Origin: Symsagittifera roscoffensis
Lineage: Eukaryota > Xenacoelomorpha > Acoela > Convolutidae
Direction: 5' to 3'
Assembly: GCF_963678635.1 (NCBI RefSeq)
Contig: NW_026971645.1
Coordinates: 78,709-142,708, forward strand
DNA length: 64,000 nucleotides
The notes beneath the pieces are model-generated. The model was not told where the DNA came from, did not search any database, and saw only the letters and a program-made list of their open reading frames with translations. The translations under genes and the position numbers were made by a program. Numbering within the stretch: the first letter of the stretch is position 1; each line of letters begins with the position of its first letter. Shown piece by piece: positions 1 to 14,330 of this stretch.

Positions 1-3000
1 TTTGAGCTTAAGCATTTGATTCGTCAAACACATTTTCTGGTTTTTTTCCCATTCTGGTGTTCCCATAGTTTTTCATCTTTTATAAAAATCATGACTGGAT
101 TTCAATAGTTTTTGTTGACAGTATCTAGCCTTTCTAGATTAGTCTCCCAAGTTTATGATACAATTAAATGAATTATAATCATTTTTAGTAAAATGAACAG
201 CAGAAAAAAATGATTTTCTGAGGAGAAAAAATGTGTTTATTTGGTGAAAAAATTGGTTGGATTATAAAGCAGTAAATAGCCGCTAAATATTATTTATTTT
301 TCTTACTAAACTGATTTTAAATGAAACATTTAGCAAAGAGTTTTTAATTTATCTCCATTTTTAAAATAAGATGCTTGAAACGAGTGAAAAACAAAGAATT
401 AATAACAATTCGAAGGGCCTTTGTATGATACCACAGAAGATGAACAACAGCTGCTGCTTGAATAAGAACCATTACAACAACCGCTAAAAAAGGGAGCGGG
501 GGTGAATTGCTTACGTATCTCCGACTCTCAGCCGAAAGGTTGGATGTTAGAGACCCATCATTATGCGTGCTCGTTGCTTGAGGTTGAGGCAACAATACCA
601 TGCCCGGAAAAACAACCAACAAAAATTGCGTGAAGTTGTTAAACATAGGTTCGCAGCGATAAGCTGTACAGCAATTATGTTGGTCCTTTTCCTGCGTGGA
701 ATAATGTTCTTAATTTTAGGCCTAAGCATTAGGTTTGAAGAACTCAATTTCTGATCTTCTGTTTTTTTGTGTGTTTTCACATGTTTTTTCTTATTAAAAA
801 TCATATTTGGATTTCAAAAATACTTGATGACAGTGTCTTACAATCCAAAGTTACGCTTCCAGGTTTATGATATTTTAAAGTGTTTTATAATTACTTCTAA
901 TCAATTATACAGAGACAAAAATTGTTTTTCTGAGGAGAAAAAACAAATTTCTCTAAAGAAAATTGTGTTCATTTGGATAAGAAATGTTTGGAAAATAAAG
1001 CAATATATAGCCGTTAAAGACTATTTATTTTTCTCATAACTAAAATTGCTTCAATTGATAGAACAATTGATTTTAATTGCAAGGTTTTGCAGTGAGTTTA
1101 TATTTTTTTCCATTTTTTTGTTAAGCTACCCGATGCTGGTGAAAATAAAGATTGCATCACAACTTAAAGGGTGTTATTATGATACCATTGACAATGAACA
1201 ACAACCCGTACTTGAATAACAACCGTTACAACAACCGTCAAAAAAGGGAGCACTGGTGAAGTGCTGACGTTTTTCCGACTCTCAGCCGAATCGTGGTATG
1301 TTCGAGGCCCATCATGACCCGTGCTCGTTGTTTGATGATGAGGCAACATTACCATGCCCGGAAAAATAACCAATAAAAATTGCATAAATTTGTTAAACAC
1401 GGGTTTGCCGCAATAAGAACTAAAACTAGTATGTTTGTCGTTTCCCTGCGTGCCTTAATAGTCTTAATTTCAGGTCTAAGCATTAGATTTGTCGAACTAA
1501 ATTTCTGGTTTTCTGTTTTTTGTGTGTGTTTCCACGTGTTTTTTCTTATTTAAAATCATATTTGGATTTCAAAAAAATTGATGACAGTATCTTACATTCC
1601 AAAATTACGCTTCCAGGTTTATGATATATTTAAGTGTTTTATAATCACTTCTAAGCAGATATACAATGACAAAAACTGATTTTCTGAGGAGAAAAAAATA
1701 AGTTTCTACGAAGAAAAATGTGTTTATTTGGAGAAAAATGGTTGGAAAATAAAGCAAAAAATAGCCGTTAAAGATTATTCATTTTTCTCACAATTAAAAT
1801 TGCTTCAATTGATAGTACAATGAATTTTAATTGCATTGTTTTGCAAAAATTTTATAATTTTTTCCATTTTTTATTTATGCTACTCGATGCTGGTGAAAAT
1901 TAAGATTGCATCACAGCTTGAAGGGTGTTATTATGATACCACTGACAATGAACAACAACCCGTACTTGAATAACAACCGTTGAAACAACCCTAAAAAAAC
2001 GGAGCGGTGGTGAAGCACTCACGTTTCTCCGACTCTCAGCCGAATGGTGGAATGTTCGAGGCTCATCATGATCCGTGCTCGTTGTTTGATGGTGAGGCAA
2101 AATTACCGAGCCCGGAAAAATACCCATTTAAAATTGCACAAAAATGTTAAACAAAGGTTCGCCGCGATAACCTAAACAGCTAGTATGTTGGTCTTTTTCC
2201 TGCGTGCCTTAATGGTCTTAGTTTCAGGTCTAAGCATTAGATTTGTCGAACTGAATTTCAGATTTTTTGTTTTTTGTTTGTGTTTCCACATGTTTTTCCC
2301 TATTTAAAATCAAATTTGGATTTCAAAAACTTCTGATGACAGTATCTAACATTTTAAAATTACGCTTCCAGGTTTATGATATCATTAAGTCTTTTATAGT
2401 CACTTCTAAGCAGATATACAGAGACAAAAACTGAATTTCTGAGGAGAAAAAAAATAGGTTTCTACGAAGAAAATTGTGTTTTCTTTTTGGGGAAAAATGG
2501 TTGGAAAAGAAAGCAATATATAGCCGTTAAGATAATTTATTTTTCTCACAATTAAAATTGCTTCAATTGATAGTACAACGGGTTTTAATTGCAAGGTTCT
2601 GCAAAGTTTTTATAATTTTTTCAATTTATTATTTATGCTACTCGATGCTGGTGAAAATAAAGGTTGCATCACAACATAAAGGGTGTTATTATGATACCAC
2701 TGACAATAAACAACAACCCGTACTTGAATAACCACCGTCGCAACAGCCGTCAAATGAGGGAGCGGTGGTGAAGTGCTCACGGTTCTCCGACTCTGAGCCG
2801 AACGGTGGTATGTTCGAGGCCCATCAGAGTCCGTGCTCGTTGTTTGATGGTGAGGCAACATTACCAAGCGCGGAAAAATAACCAATAAAAATTGCATAAA
2901 GTTGTTAAACACAGGTTCGCCGCAATAAGCTGTACAACTAGTATGTTGGTCTCTTCCCTGCGTGCCTTATTGGTCTTAATTTTAGAGCTAAGCATTAGAT

Positions 3001-3838
3001 TTGTCGAACTCAATTTCTGATTTTCTGTTTTTTTTTGTGTGTGTTTCTGAATGTTTTTTCTTTTTTAAAATCATATTTGGATTTCGAAAACTTTTGATTG
3101 CAGTATCTAACATTCCAAAATTACGCTTCCAGATTTATGAAGTATGTAAGTGATTTATAATCATTTCTAATCAAAAATAAAAAGACAAAAACTGATTTTC
3201 AGAAGAGAAAAAAATAAGTTTCGCAATAAGAAATATAAGCCGCAATAAGAACTACAACTAGTATGTTGGTCTCTTTCCTGCGTGCCTTAATAGTCTTAAT
3301 TTCAGGTCTAAGCATTAGATTTGTCGAACTCAATTTCTGATTTTCTGTTTTTTGTGTGTGTTTCCAGATGTTTTTTTCTTATTTAAAATCAAATTTGGTT
3401 TTCAAAAATTTTTGATGACTATCTAACATTTCAAAATTACGCTTTCAGGTTTATGATATTATTAAGTGTTTCATAATCACTTCTAATCAATTATACAGAG
3501 ACAGAAATTGATTTTCTGAGGGGAAAAAGTAAGTTTCTATCAAGAAAATTGTGTTTATTTGGAGAAAAAATTGTTTGGAAAATAAAGCAAAATAAAGCCG
3601 TTAAAAATTATTTGTTTTCCAACAATTAAAGTTGCGTTAATTGAAAGTAAAATTGACTTTAATTGCAATGTTTTGCAAAGAGTTTATAGTTTTTCCTTTT
3701 TTTATTTATGCTGCTCGATGCTGGTGAAAATAAAAATTGCATCACAACTTAAAGGGTGTTATTATGATACCACTGACAATGAACAACAACCCGTACTTGA
3801 ATAACAACCGTCGAAACAGCCGTCAAAAAAGGGAGCGG

Positions 3839-3894
3839 TGGTGAAGTGCGCACGTTTCTCCGACTCTCAGCCGAACGGTGGTATGTTCGAGGCC
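3839..3894 (+). promoter_or_regulatory. Pol III A-box/B-box-like pair in a satellite monomer (example copy)
   Basis: TGGTGAAGTGC at 3839-3849 matches the tRNA-type A box (TRGYNNARNNG) except its last base. TGTTCGAGGCC at 3884-3894 matches the B box (GGTTCGANNCC) except its first base. The 34-bp gap is within the usual range for internal Pol III promoters. The same pair is seen in most full-length monomers, for example near 4570-4650, 5345-5405 and 8368-8425, but is deleted in the copies near 12,010 and 12,715. A tRNA-derived (SINE-like) origin is inference; no clean cloverleaf can be folded by eye. Confidence 0.3.
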
Positions 3895-6800
3895 CATCAT
3901 GGTCCGTGCTCGTTGTTTGATGGTGAGGCAACATTACCAAACCCGGAAAAAAACCAAAAAAATTTGCATAAGGTTGTTAAACACAGGTTCGACGCAATAA
4001 GCTGTACAGCTAGTATGTTGGTGCTTTTCCTGCGTGCATTAATGGCCTTAATTTTAGGTCTAAATATTAGATTTTTTGAACTCAATTTCTGATTTTCTAT
4101 TTTTTTGTGTGTTTCCACGTGTTTTTTTCTTATTTCAAATCATATTTGGATTTCAAAAACAATTGACAGTATCTAACATTCCCAAATATTGCTTCGAGGT
4201 TTATGATGTATTTAAGTGTTTTATAATCACTTCTAATCAAACGTACAGATAAAAACTGATTTTCTGAGGAGAAAAAAAATCTTTTTGAAGAAAATTGTGT
4301 TTGTTTGGATAAGAAATGGTTTGAAAATAAAGCCATATATAGCCGTTAAAGACTATTTATTTTTCTCATAAATAAAATCGCTTCAATTGATAGAACAACT
4401 GAATTTAATTGCAAGGTTTTGCAGTGAGTTTATTTTTTTTTTCCTTTTTTAATTATGCTACCCGATGCTGGTGAAAATAAAGATTGCATCACAACCTAAA
4501 GGGTGTTATTATGATACCACTGACAATGAACAACAACCCGTACTTGAATAACAACTGTCGAAACAGCCGTCAAAAAAGGGAGCGGTGATGAAGTGCTCAC
4601 GTTTCTCCGACTCTCAGTCGAACGGTGGTATGTTCGAGGCCAATCATGGTCCGTGCTCGTTGTTTGATGGTGAGGCAACATTACCAAACCCGGAAAAATA
4701 ACCAAAAAAATTTGCATAATGTTGTTAAACGCAGGTTCGCCGCAATAAGCTGTACAGCTAGTATGTTGTTCCTTTTCCTGCGTGCATTAATGGTCTTAAT
4801 TTTAGCCTAAACATTAGATTTTTTGAATTCATTTTCTAATTTTCTATTTTTTTGTGTGTTTCCACATGTTTTTTTTTCTTATTTAAAATCATATTTGGAT
4901 TTCAAAAACATTTGATGACAGTATCTAACATTCCCAAATATTGCTTCTAGGTTTATGATGTATTTAAGTATTTAAGTGTTTTATAATCACTTCTAATCAA
5001 ACGTACAGAGACAAAAACTGATTTTCTGAGGAGAAAAAAATTCTTCTACGAAGAAAATTGTGTTTATTTGGATGAGAAATGGTTTGAAAATAAAGCCATA
5101 TATAGCCGTTAAAGATTATTTATTTTTCTCACAATTAAAATTGCTTCAATTGATAGTACAACGGGTTTTAATTGCAAGACTCTGCAAAGTTTTTAAAATT
5201 TTTTCAATTTTTTATTTATGCTACTCGATGCTGGTGAAAATAAAGATTGCATCACAACCTAAAGGGTGTTATTATGATACCACTGACAAGGAACAGCAAC
5301 CCATACTTGAATAACAACCGTTACAACAACCGTCAAAAAAGGGAGCAGTGGTGAAGTGCTGACGTTTCTCCGACTCTCAGCCAAATCGTGGTATGTTCGA
5401 GGCCCATCATGACCCGTGCTCGTTGTTTGATGGTGAGGCAACATTACCAAGCCCGGAAAAACCACCAAATAAAATTGCTTAAAATTGCTAAAAACTTGTT
5501 TGCCGCATTAAGAACTACGACTAGTATGTTGGTCTCTTTCCTGCGTGCCTTAATGGTCTCAATTTCAGGTCTAAGCATTAGATTTGTCGAACTCAATTTC
5601 TGATTTTCTGTTTTTGTGTGTGTTTCCACATGTTTTTTCTTATTTTAAATCATATTTGGAATTCAAAAATTTTGATGACAGTGTTTTACATTCCAAAACT
5701 ACTTTTCCAGGTTTATGATATATTTAAGTGTTTTATAATCACTTCTAAGCAGATATACAATGACAAAACTGATTTTCTGAGGAGAACAAAATAAGTTTCT
5801 ACGAAGAAAAATGTGTTTATTTGGAGAAAAATGGTTGGAAAATAAAGCAATATATAGCCATTAAAGATTATACATTTTTCTCACAATTAAAATTGCTTTA
5901 ATTGATAGTACAACGGATTTTAATTGCAGGGTTTTGCAAAGATTTTATAATTTTTTCCAGTTTTTGTTTATGCTACTCAATGCTGGTGAAAATTAAGATT
6001 GCATCACAACTTGAAGGGTGTTATTATGATACCACTGACAATGAACAACAACCCGTACTTGAATAACAACCGTTGCAACAACCCTCAAAAAACGGAGCGG
6101 TGGTGAAGCACTCAAGTTTCTCCGACTCTCAGCCGAATGGTGGAATGTTCGAGGTTTATCATGATCTGTGCTCGTTGTTTGATGGTGAGGCAAAGTCATC
6201 GAGCCCGGAAAAATAACCAATAAAAGTTGCACAAAATGTTAAACACAGGTTCGCCGCGATAAGCTGTACAGCTAGTTCGTTGGACTCTGTCCTGCGTGCC
6301 CTAATGGTCTTATTTTCAGGTCTAAGCATTAGATTTGTCGAACTCAATTTCTGATTTTCTGTTTTTTGTGTGTGTTTCCACATGTTTTTTCTTATTTAAA
6401 AACAAATTTTGATTTCATAAATTTTTGATGACAGTATCTAACATTTCAAAATTACGCTTCCAGGTATATGATATAATTAAGTGTTTTATAATCACTTCTA
6501 AGCAGATATACAGAGACAAAAAATGAGTTTCTGAGGAGAAAAAAATAGGTTTCTACGAAAAAAATTGTGTTTTTTTGGGGTAAAATGGTTGGCAAAGAAG
6601 CAATATATAGCCGTTAAAGATAATTTATTTTTCTCACAATTAAAATTGCTTCAATTGATAGTACAACGGGTTTTAATTGCAAGGTTTTCCAGAGATTTTA
6701 TAATTTTTTCAAGATTTTGTTTATGCTACTCGATGCTGGTGAAAATAAAGATTGCATCTCAACTTAAAGGGTGTTATTATGATACCACTGACAATGAACA

Positions 6801-9800
6801 ACAACCCGTACTGAATAACAACCGTCGCAACAGCCGTCAAAAAAGGGAGTGGTGGTGAAGTGCTCACGTTTCTCCGACTCTGAGCCGAACAGTGGTATGT
6901 TCGAGGCCCATAATGGTCCGTGCTCGTTGTTTGATGGTGAGGCAACATTACCAAGCGCGAAAAATAACCAATAAAAATTGCATAAAGTTGTTAAACACAG
7001 GTTCGCCGCGATAAGCTGTACAGCTAGTATGTTGGTCTCTTCCCTGCGTGCCTTAATGGTCTTAATTTTAGGTCTAAGCTTTAGATTTGTCGAACTCAAT
7101 TTCTGATTTTCTGTTTTTTGTGTGTGTTTCCAAATGTTTTTTTTAAAATTTAAAATCAGGTTTGGATATCAAAAATTTTGATGACAGTATCTAACATTCC
7201 ACATTACGCTTCTAGGTTTATTATATATTTAAGTGTTTTAGAATCACTTCTAATCAAATATACAGAGACAAAAACTGATTTTCTGAAGAGAAAAAAAAAT
7301 AAATTTCTACAAAGAAAAATGTGTTTATTTGGAGAAAAAATGGTTGGAAAATGAAGCAATATATAACTGCTAAAGATTATTTGTTTTTCTCACAATTAAA
7401 AATGCCTCAATTGATAGTACAAATGACTTTAACTGCAAGGTTTTGCAAATGGTGAAATATTTTGTTTCCATTTTTAATTTATGCTACTCGATGCTGGTGA
7501 AAATAAAGATTGCATCACAACTTAAAGGCTGTTATTATGATACCACTGACAATGAACAACAACCCGTACTTGGATAACAACCGTTACAACAACCGTCAAA
7601 AAAGGGAGTTGTGGTTAAGTGCTCACGTTTTTCCGACTCTCAGGCGAATATTGGTATGTTCGAGGCACATCAAGATCCGTGATCGATGTTTAATGGTGAG
7701 GCATCATTACCAAGTCCGGAAAAAAAAACAATATAAGTTGCACAGAAATGTTTAATACAGTTTCGCCGCGATAAGCTGAACAGCTAGTATGTTGGTCTTT
7801 TTCCTGCGTGCATTCATGGTCTTAATTATAGGTCTAAGCATTAGATTTGTCGAACTCAATTTCTTATTTTCTGTTTTTTTGTGTGTGTTTCCACATGTTT
7901 TTTCTTATTTTAAATCATATTTGGAATTCAAAAACTTTTGATGACAGTATCTAATATTCCAAAATTACACTTCCAGGTTTATGATGTATTTAAGTGTTTT
8001 ATAATAACTTCTAATGAAATATACAGAGACAAAAACTGATTTTCTGAGGAGAAAAAAAATAAATTTCTACAAGAAAAATGTGTTTATTTGGAGCCAAAAT
8101 GGTTGGAAAATGAAGCAATATATAGCCCTTAAAGATTATTTGTTTTTCTCACAATTGAAAATGCCCCAATTGATAGTACAACTGATTTAAACTGCAAGGT
8201 TTTGCAAAGAGTTTATAATTTTTTTCCATTATTCATTTATGCTACTCGATGCTGGTGAAAATAAAGATTGCAACACAACTTAAAGTGTGTTATTATGATA
8301 CCACTGACAATGAACAACAACCCGTACTTGGATAACAACCGTTACAACAACCGTCAAAAAAGGGAGCGGTGGTGAAGTGCTCAAGTTTCTCCGACTCTCA
8401 GCCGAAAGGTGGTATGTTCGAGGTCCATCATGATCCGTGCGCGTTGTTTGATGGTTAGGCAACATTACCAAGCCCGGAAAAATAACCAAAAAATGTTGCA
8501 TAAAGTTATTAAACACAGGTTCGCCTGCGTGCCTTAATGGTCTTATTTTTGGGTCTAAGAATTAGATTTGTCGAACTCAATTTCTGATTTTCTGTTTTTT
8601 TGTGTGTTTTTTCACATGTTTTTTCTTATTTTAGATCAAATTTGGCTTTCAAAAACATTTGATGACAGTATCTAACATTCTAAAATTACGCTTTCAGGTT
8701 TATGGTGTATTTAATTATTGTATAATAACTTCTAATCAAATATAAAGAGACAAAAATTGATTTTCTGAGGAGAAAAAAAAAGTTTTCTACGAAGAAAATT
8801 GTGTATATTTGGAGAAAAAATGGTTGGAGAATGAAGCAATATATAGCCATTAAAGATTATTTGTTTTTATCACAATTAAAATTGCCTCAATTGATTGTAC
8901 AACTGATTTTAACTGAAAAATTTTGCAAAGAGTTTATAATTTTTTTTCCTGGAATGTTCGAGGCCCATCATGATCCGTGCTCTGTTTGATGATGAGGAAA
9001 AATACCGAGCCCGGAAAAATAACCAATAAAAAATGCACAAAAATGTTAAACACAGGTTCGCCGCGATAAGCTGTACAGCTAGTATGTTGGTCTCTTTCCT
9101 GCGTGCCCTAATGGTCTTAATTTTAGGTCTAAGCATTAGCTTTTTCGAACTCAATTTCTAATTTTCTGTTTTTTTTTGTGTGTTTCCAAATGTTTTTCTT
9201 AATTAAAATCATATTTGGATTTCGAAAACTTTTGATGACAGTATCCAACATTCCAAAATTACGCTTCCAGGTTTATGATGTATTTAAGTGTTTTATAATC
9301 ACTTCTAATCAAACATAAAGAGACAAAAACTGATTTTCTGAGGAGAAAAAAAATAGGTTTTCTATGAAGAAAAACGTCTATATTTGGAGAAAAAATGGTT
9401 GAAGAATGAAGCAATATATAACCGTTAAAGGTTATTTGTTTTTCTCACAATTAAAATTGCCTCAATTGATTGTACAACTGATTTTAACTGCAAGGTTTTG
9501 CAAAGAGTTTATAATTTTTCTTCCATTTGTTTTTTATGCTACTCGATGCTGGTTAAAATAAAGATTGCATCACAACTTAAAAGTTGTTATTATGATACCA
9601 CTGACAATGAACAACCACCGGTACTCGGATAACAACCGTTACAACAACCGTCAAAAAAGGGAGCGTTGGTGAAGTGCTCACGTTTCTCCGACTCTCAGCC
9701 GAATGGTGGAATGTTCGAGGCCCATCATGATCCGTGCTCGTTGTTTGATAGTGAGGAAAATTACCGAGCCCGGAAAAATAACCAATAAAAGTTGCACAAA

Positions 9801-12800
9801 ACTGTTAAACACAGGTTCGTCGCAATAAGCTGTACAGCTAGTATGTTGGTCTCTCTCCTGCGTGCCTTAATGGTCTTAATTTTAGGTCTAAGCATTAGAT
9901 TTTTTGAACTCAATTTCTAATTTTCTGTTTCTTTGTGTGTTTCCACATGTTTTTTCTTATTTTAAATCTTATTTGGATTTCAAAAACATTTGATGACCTT
10001 ATCTAACATTCCCATATTTTGCTTCTAGGTGGATTTCAATCATATTTGGATTTCGAAAACATTTAATGACCTTATCTAACATTCCCAAATTTTGCTTCTA
10101 GGTGGCTAGGTGGTTTACGATGCATTTAAGTGTTTTCTTAATCACTTCTTATCAAATATACAGAGACAAAAACTGATTTTCTGAGGGAAAAAAATAAGTT
10201 TTCTACGAAGAAAATTGTGTATATTTGGAGAAAAAATGGTTGGAGAATGAAGCAATATATAGCCGTTAAAGATTATTTGTTTTTCTCGCAATTAAAATGG
10301 CCTCAATTGATTGTACAACTGATTTTAACTGCAAGGTTTTGCAGAGCGTTTATAATTTTTTTCCATTTGTTATTTTTGCTCTTCGATGCTGGTTAAAATA
10401 AGACTGCATCACAAGTTAACGGGTGTTTATATGATACCACTGACAATGAACAACAACCCGTAATTGGATAACAACCCTTACAACAACCATCAAAAAAGGG
10501 AGCGGTGGTGAAGTGCTGACGTTTTTCCGACTCTCAGCCGAATGGTGGTATGTTCGAGGCCCATCATGATCCGTGCTCGTTGTTTGATGGTGAGGCAAAG
10601 TCATCGAGCCCGGAAAAATAACCAAAAAAATTTGCACAAAATGTTAAACACAGGTTCGCCGCGATAAGCTGTACAGCTAGTTCGTTGGACTCTGTCCTGC
10701 GTGCCCTAATGGTCTTATTTTCAGGTCTAAGCATTAGATTTGTCGAACTCAATTTCTGATTTTCTGTTTTTTGTGTGTGTTTCCAAATGTTTTTTCTTAT
10801 TTAAAATCAGATTTGGATTTCAAAAACATTTGATGACCTTATCTAACATTCCCAAATTTTGCTTCTAGGTGGTTTACGATGTATTTAAGTGTTTTCTTAT
10901 ATACAGAGACAAAAATTGATTTTCTGAGGGGAAAAATAAGTTTTCTACGAAGAAAATTGTGTATATTTGGAGAAAAAATGGTTGGAGAATGAAGCAATAT
11001 ATAGCCGGTAAAGATTATTTGTTTTTCTCGCAATTAAAATGGCCTCAATTGATTGTACAACTGATTTTAACTGCAAGGTTTTGCAGAGCATTTATAATTT
11101 TTTTCCATTTGTTATTTATGCTCTTCGATGCTGGTTAAAATATAGATTGCATCACAAGTTAAAGGGTGTTATTGAGATACCACTGACAATGAACAACAAC
11201 CCGTAATTGGATAACAATCGTTACAACAACCGTCAAAAAAGGGAGCGGTGGTGAAGTGCTCACGTTTCTCCGACTCACAGCCGAATGGTGGTATGTTCGA
11301 GGCCCATCATGATCCGTGCTCGTTGTTTGATGGTGAGGCAACATTACCAAGCCTGGAAAACAACCAATAAAAGTTGCATAAAGTTGTTAAGCACAGGTTC
11401 GCCGCGATAAGCTGTACAGCTAGTATGTTGGTCTCTTTCCTGCGTGCCTTATTGGTCCTAATTTTAGGTCTAAGCATTAGATTTGTCAAACTCAATTTCT
11501 AATTTTCTGTTTTTTTTTGTGTGTTTCCACATGTTTTTTCTTATTTTAAATCATATTTGGTTTTCAAAAACATTTGATGACAGTATCTAACATTCTTAAA
11601 TTTTGCTTCTAGGTTTATGATGTAATTAGGTGTTTTATAATCACTTCGAGTCAAATTAACAGAGACAAAAACTGATTTTCTGAGGAGAAAAAAATAAGTT
11701 TTCTACGAATAAAATTGTGTATATTTGGAGAAAAAATGGTTGGAGAATGAAGCAATATGTAGCCCTTAAAGATTATTTGTTTTTCTCACAATTAAAATTG
11801 CCTCAATTGATTGTACAACTGATTTTAACTGCAATGTTTTGCAAAGAGTTTATAATTTTTTTTCCATTTGTTACTTATGCTACTCGATGCTGGTGAAAAT
11901 AAAGATTGCATCACAACTTAAAGATTGTTATTATGATACCACTGACAATGAACAACAACCAGTGATTGGATAACAACCGTTACAACAACCGTAAAAAAAG
12001 GAGCGGTGGTCATCATGATCCGTGCTCGTTGTTTGATGGTGAGGCAACATTACCAAGCCCGGAAAAATAACCAATAAAAGTTGCATAAAGTTGTCAAACA
12101 CAGGTTCGCCGCAACAAGCCGTACAACTAGTATGTTGGTCTCTTAACTGCGTGCCTTAATGGTTTTATTTTTAGGTCTAAGCTTTAGATTTGTCGAACTC
12201 AATTTCTGATTTTCTGTTTTTTGTGTGTGTTTCCACATGTTTTTTTCTTATTTAAAATCAAATTTGGATTTCAAAAACTTTTGATGACAGTATCTAACAT
12301 TCCAAAATTACGCTTTCAGGTTTATGATATTATTAAGTGTTTCATAATCACTTCTAATCAATTATACAGAGACAGAAATTGATTTTGTGAGGAGAAAAAA
12401 AATAAGTTTCTACGAAGAAAATTGTGTTAATTCGGAGAAAAAATGGTTGAAAAATATAGCAATATATAGCCGTTAAAGATTATTTAGTTTTCGCACAAAT
12501 AAAATAGCTTCAATTGATATTACAACTGATTTTAATTGCAAGGTTTTGCAAAGGATTTTTAACTTTTTTTCCATTTTTTTTAATGCTACTCGATGCTGGT
12601 GAAAATAAAGATTGCATCACAACTTAAAGATTGTTATTATCATACCACAGACAATGAACAATAACCCGTGCTTGGATAACAACCGTTACAACAACCTTAA
12701 AAAAACGAGCGGTGGTCATCATGATCCGTGCTCGTTGTTTGATGATGAGGCAACATTACCAAGCCCGGAAAAATGACCAATAAAAGTTGCATGAAGCTAT

Positions 12801-12999
12801 TAAACACAGGTTCGCCGCGATAAGCTGTACATCTAGTATGTTGGTCTCTTTCCTGAGTGCCTTAATGGTCTTCACTTTAGGTGTAAGCATTAGATTTGTT
12901 GAACTCAATTTCTGATTTTCTGTTTTTTTTGTGTTTCCACATGTTTTTTCTTATTTTAAATCATATTTGGATTTCAAAAACATTTGATGACAGTATCGA

Positions 13000-14330
13000 A
13001 CCTTCTAAAATTACGCAAAATTATGATGTATTTGAGTATTTTATATTAACTTCTAATCAAATATACGGAGACAAAAATTGATTTTGTGAGGAGAAAAAAA
13101 AATAAGTTTCTACGAAGAAAATTGTGTTAATTTGGAGAAAAAATGGTTGAAAAATAAAGCAATATATAGCCGTTAAAGATTATTTATTTTTCTCACAATT
13201 AAAATTGCTTCAATTGATATTACAATTGATTTTAATTGCAAGGTTTTGCAAAGGATTTTTAATTTTTTTCCATTTTTTATTCATGCTCCTCGCTGCTGGT
13301 GAAAAATAAAGATTGCAACACAACTTAAAGTGTGTTATTATGATACCACTGACAACGAACATCAACCCGTACTTGAATAACAACCGTTACAACATCCGTC
13401 AAAAAAGAGAGCGGTGGTGAAGTGCCGAAGTATTGAACCTTCTAAAATTACGCTTTCAGGTTTATGATGTATTTGAGTGTTTTCTAATAACTTCTAATCA
13501 AATATACAGAGACAAAAACTGATTTTGCGAGGAGAAAAAAAAATAAGTTTCTACGAAGAAAATTGTGTTAATTTGGAGAAAAAATGGTTGAAAAATAAAG
13601 CAATATATAGCCGTTAAAGATTATTTATTTTTCTCACAATTAAAATTGCTGCAATTGATATTAAAACTGATTTTAATTGCAAGGTTTTGCAAAGGGTTTA
13701 TAATTTTTTTTTCCATTTTTTATTCATGCTCCTCGCTGCTGGTGAAAAATAAAGATTGCAACACAACTTAAAGTGTGTTATTATGATACCACTGACAACG
13801 AACATCAACCCGTACTTGAATAACAACCGTTACAACATCCGTCAAAAAAGAGAGCGGTGGTGAAGTGCCGAAGTATTGAACCTTCTAAAATTACGCTTTC
13901 AGGTTTATGATGTATTTGAGTGTTTTCTAATAACTTCTAATCAAATATACAGAGACAAAAACTGATTTTGCGAGGAGAAAAAAAATAAGTTTCTACGAAA
14001 AAAATTGTGTTAATTTGGAGAAAAATGGTTGAAAAATAAAGCAATATATAGCCGTTAAAGATTATTTATTTTTCTCACAAATAAAATTGCTGCAATTGAT
14101 ATTACAACTGATTTTAATTGCAAGGTTTTGCAAAGGGTTTATAATTTTTTTTCCATTTTTTATTTATGCTTCTCGATGCTGGTGAAAAATAAAGATTGCA
14201 ACACAACTTAAAGTGTGTTATTATGATACCACTGACAATGAACATCAACCCGTACTTGAATAACAACCGTTACAACAACCGTCAAAAAAGGGAGCGGTGG
14301 TGAAGTGCTTACGTTTCTCCGACTCTCATT
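13000..14330. repeat. Local amplification of a ~443-bp deletion monomer
   Basis: Within the 755-bp array, the junction AGTGCCGAAG followed by TATTGAACC occurs at 13,421 and again at 13,864, 443 bp apart. The normal sequence between the GC-richer box and the TTACGCTTTCAGG segment is missing. The landmarks at 13,343, 13,787 and 14,229 show the same 442-444 bp step. The shortened monomer therefore arose by deletion and was then copied in tandem. Confidence 0.85.

Noticed and set aside
3230-3440. Independent element inside the 755-bp array
   Set aside because: The segment is a partial duplicate of the same monomer (CGCAATAAGAACTACAACTAG to the AATTTC end), not foreign sequence.
344-11495. Many 60-110-codon frames in the 755-bp satellite as genes
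   Set aside because: They repeat with the monomer, differ in start and length, and show no sign of frame protection beyond recent copying.
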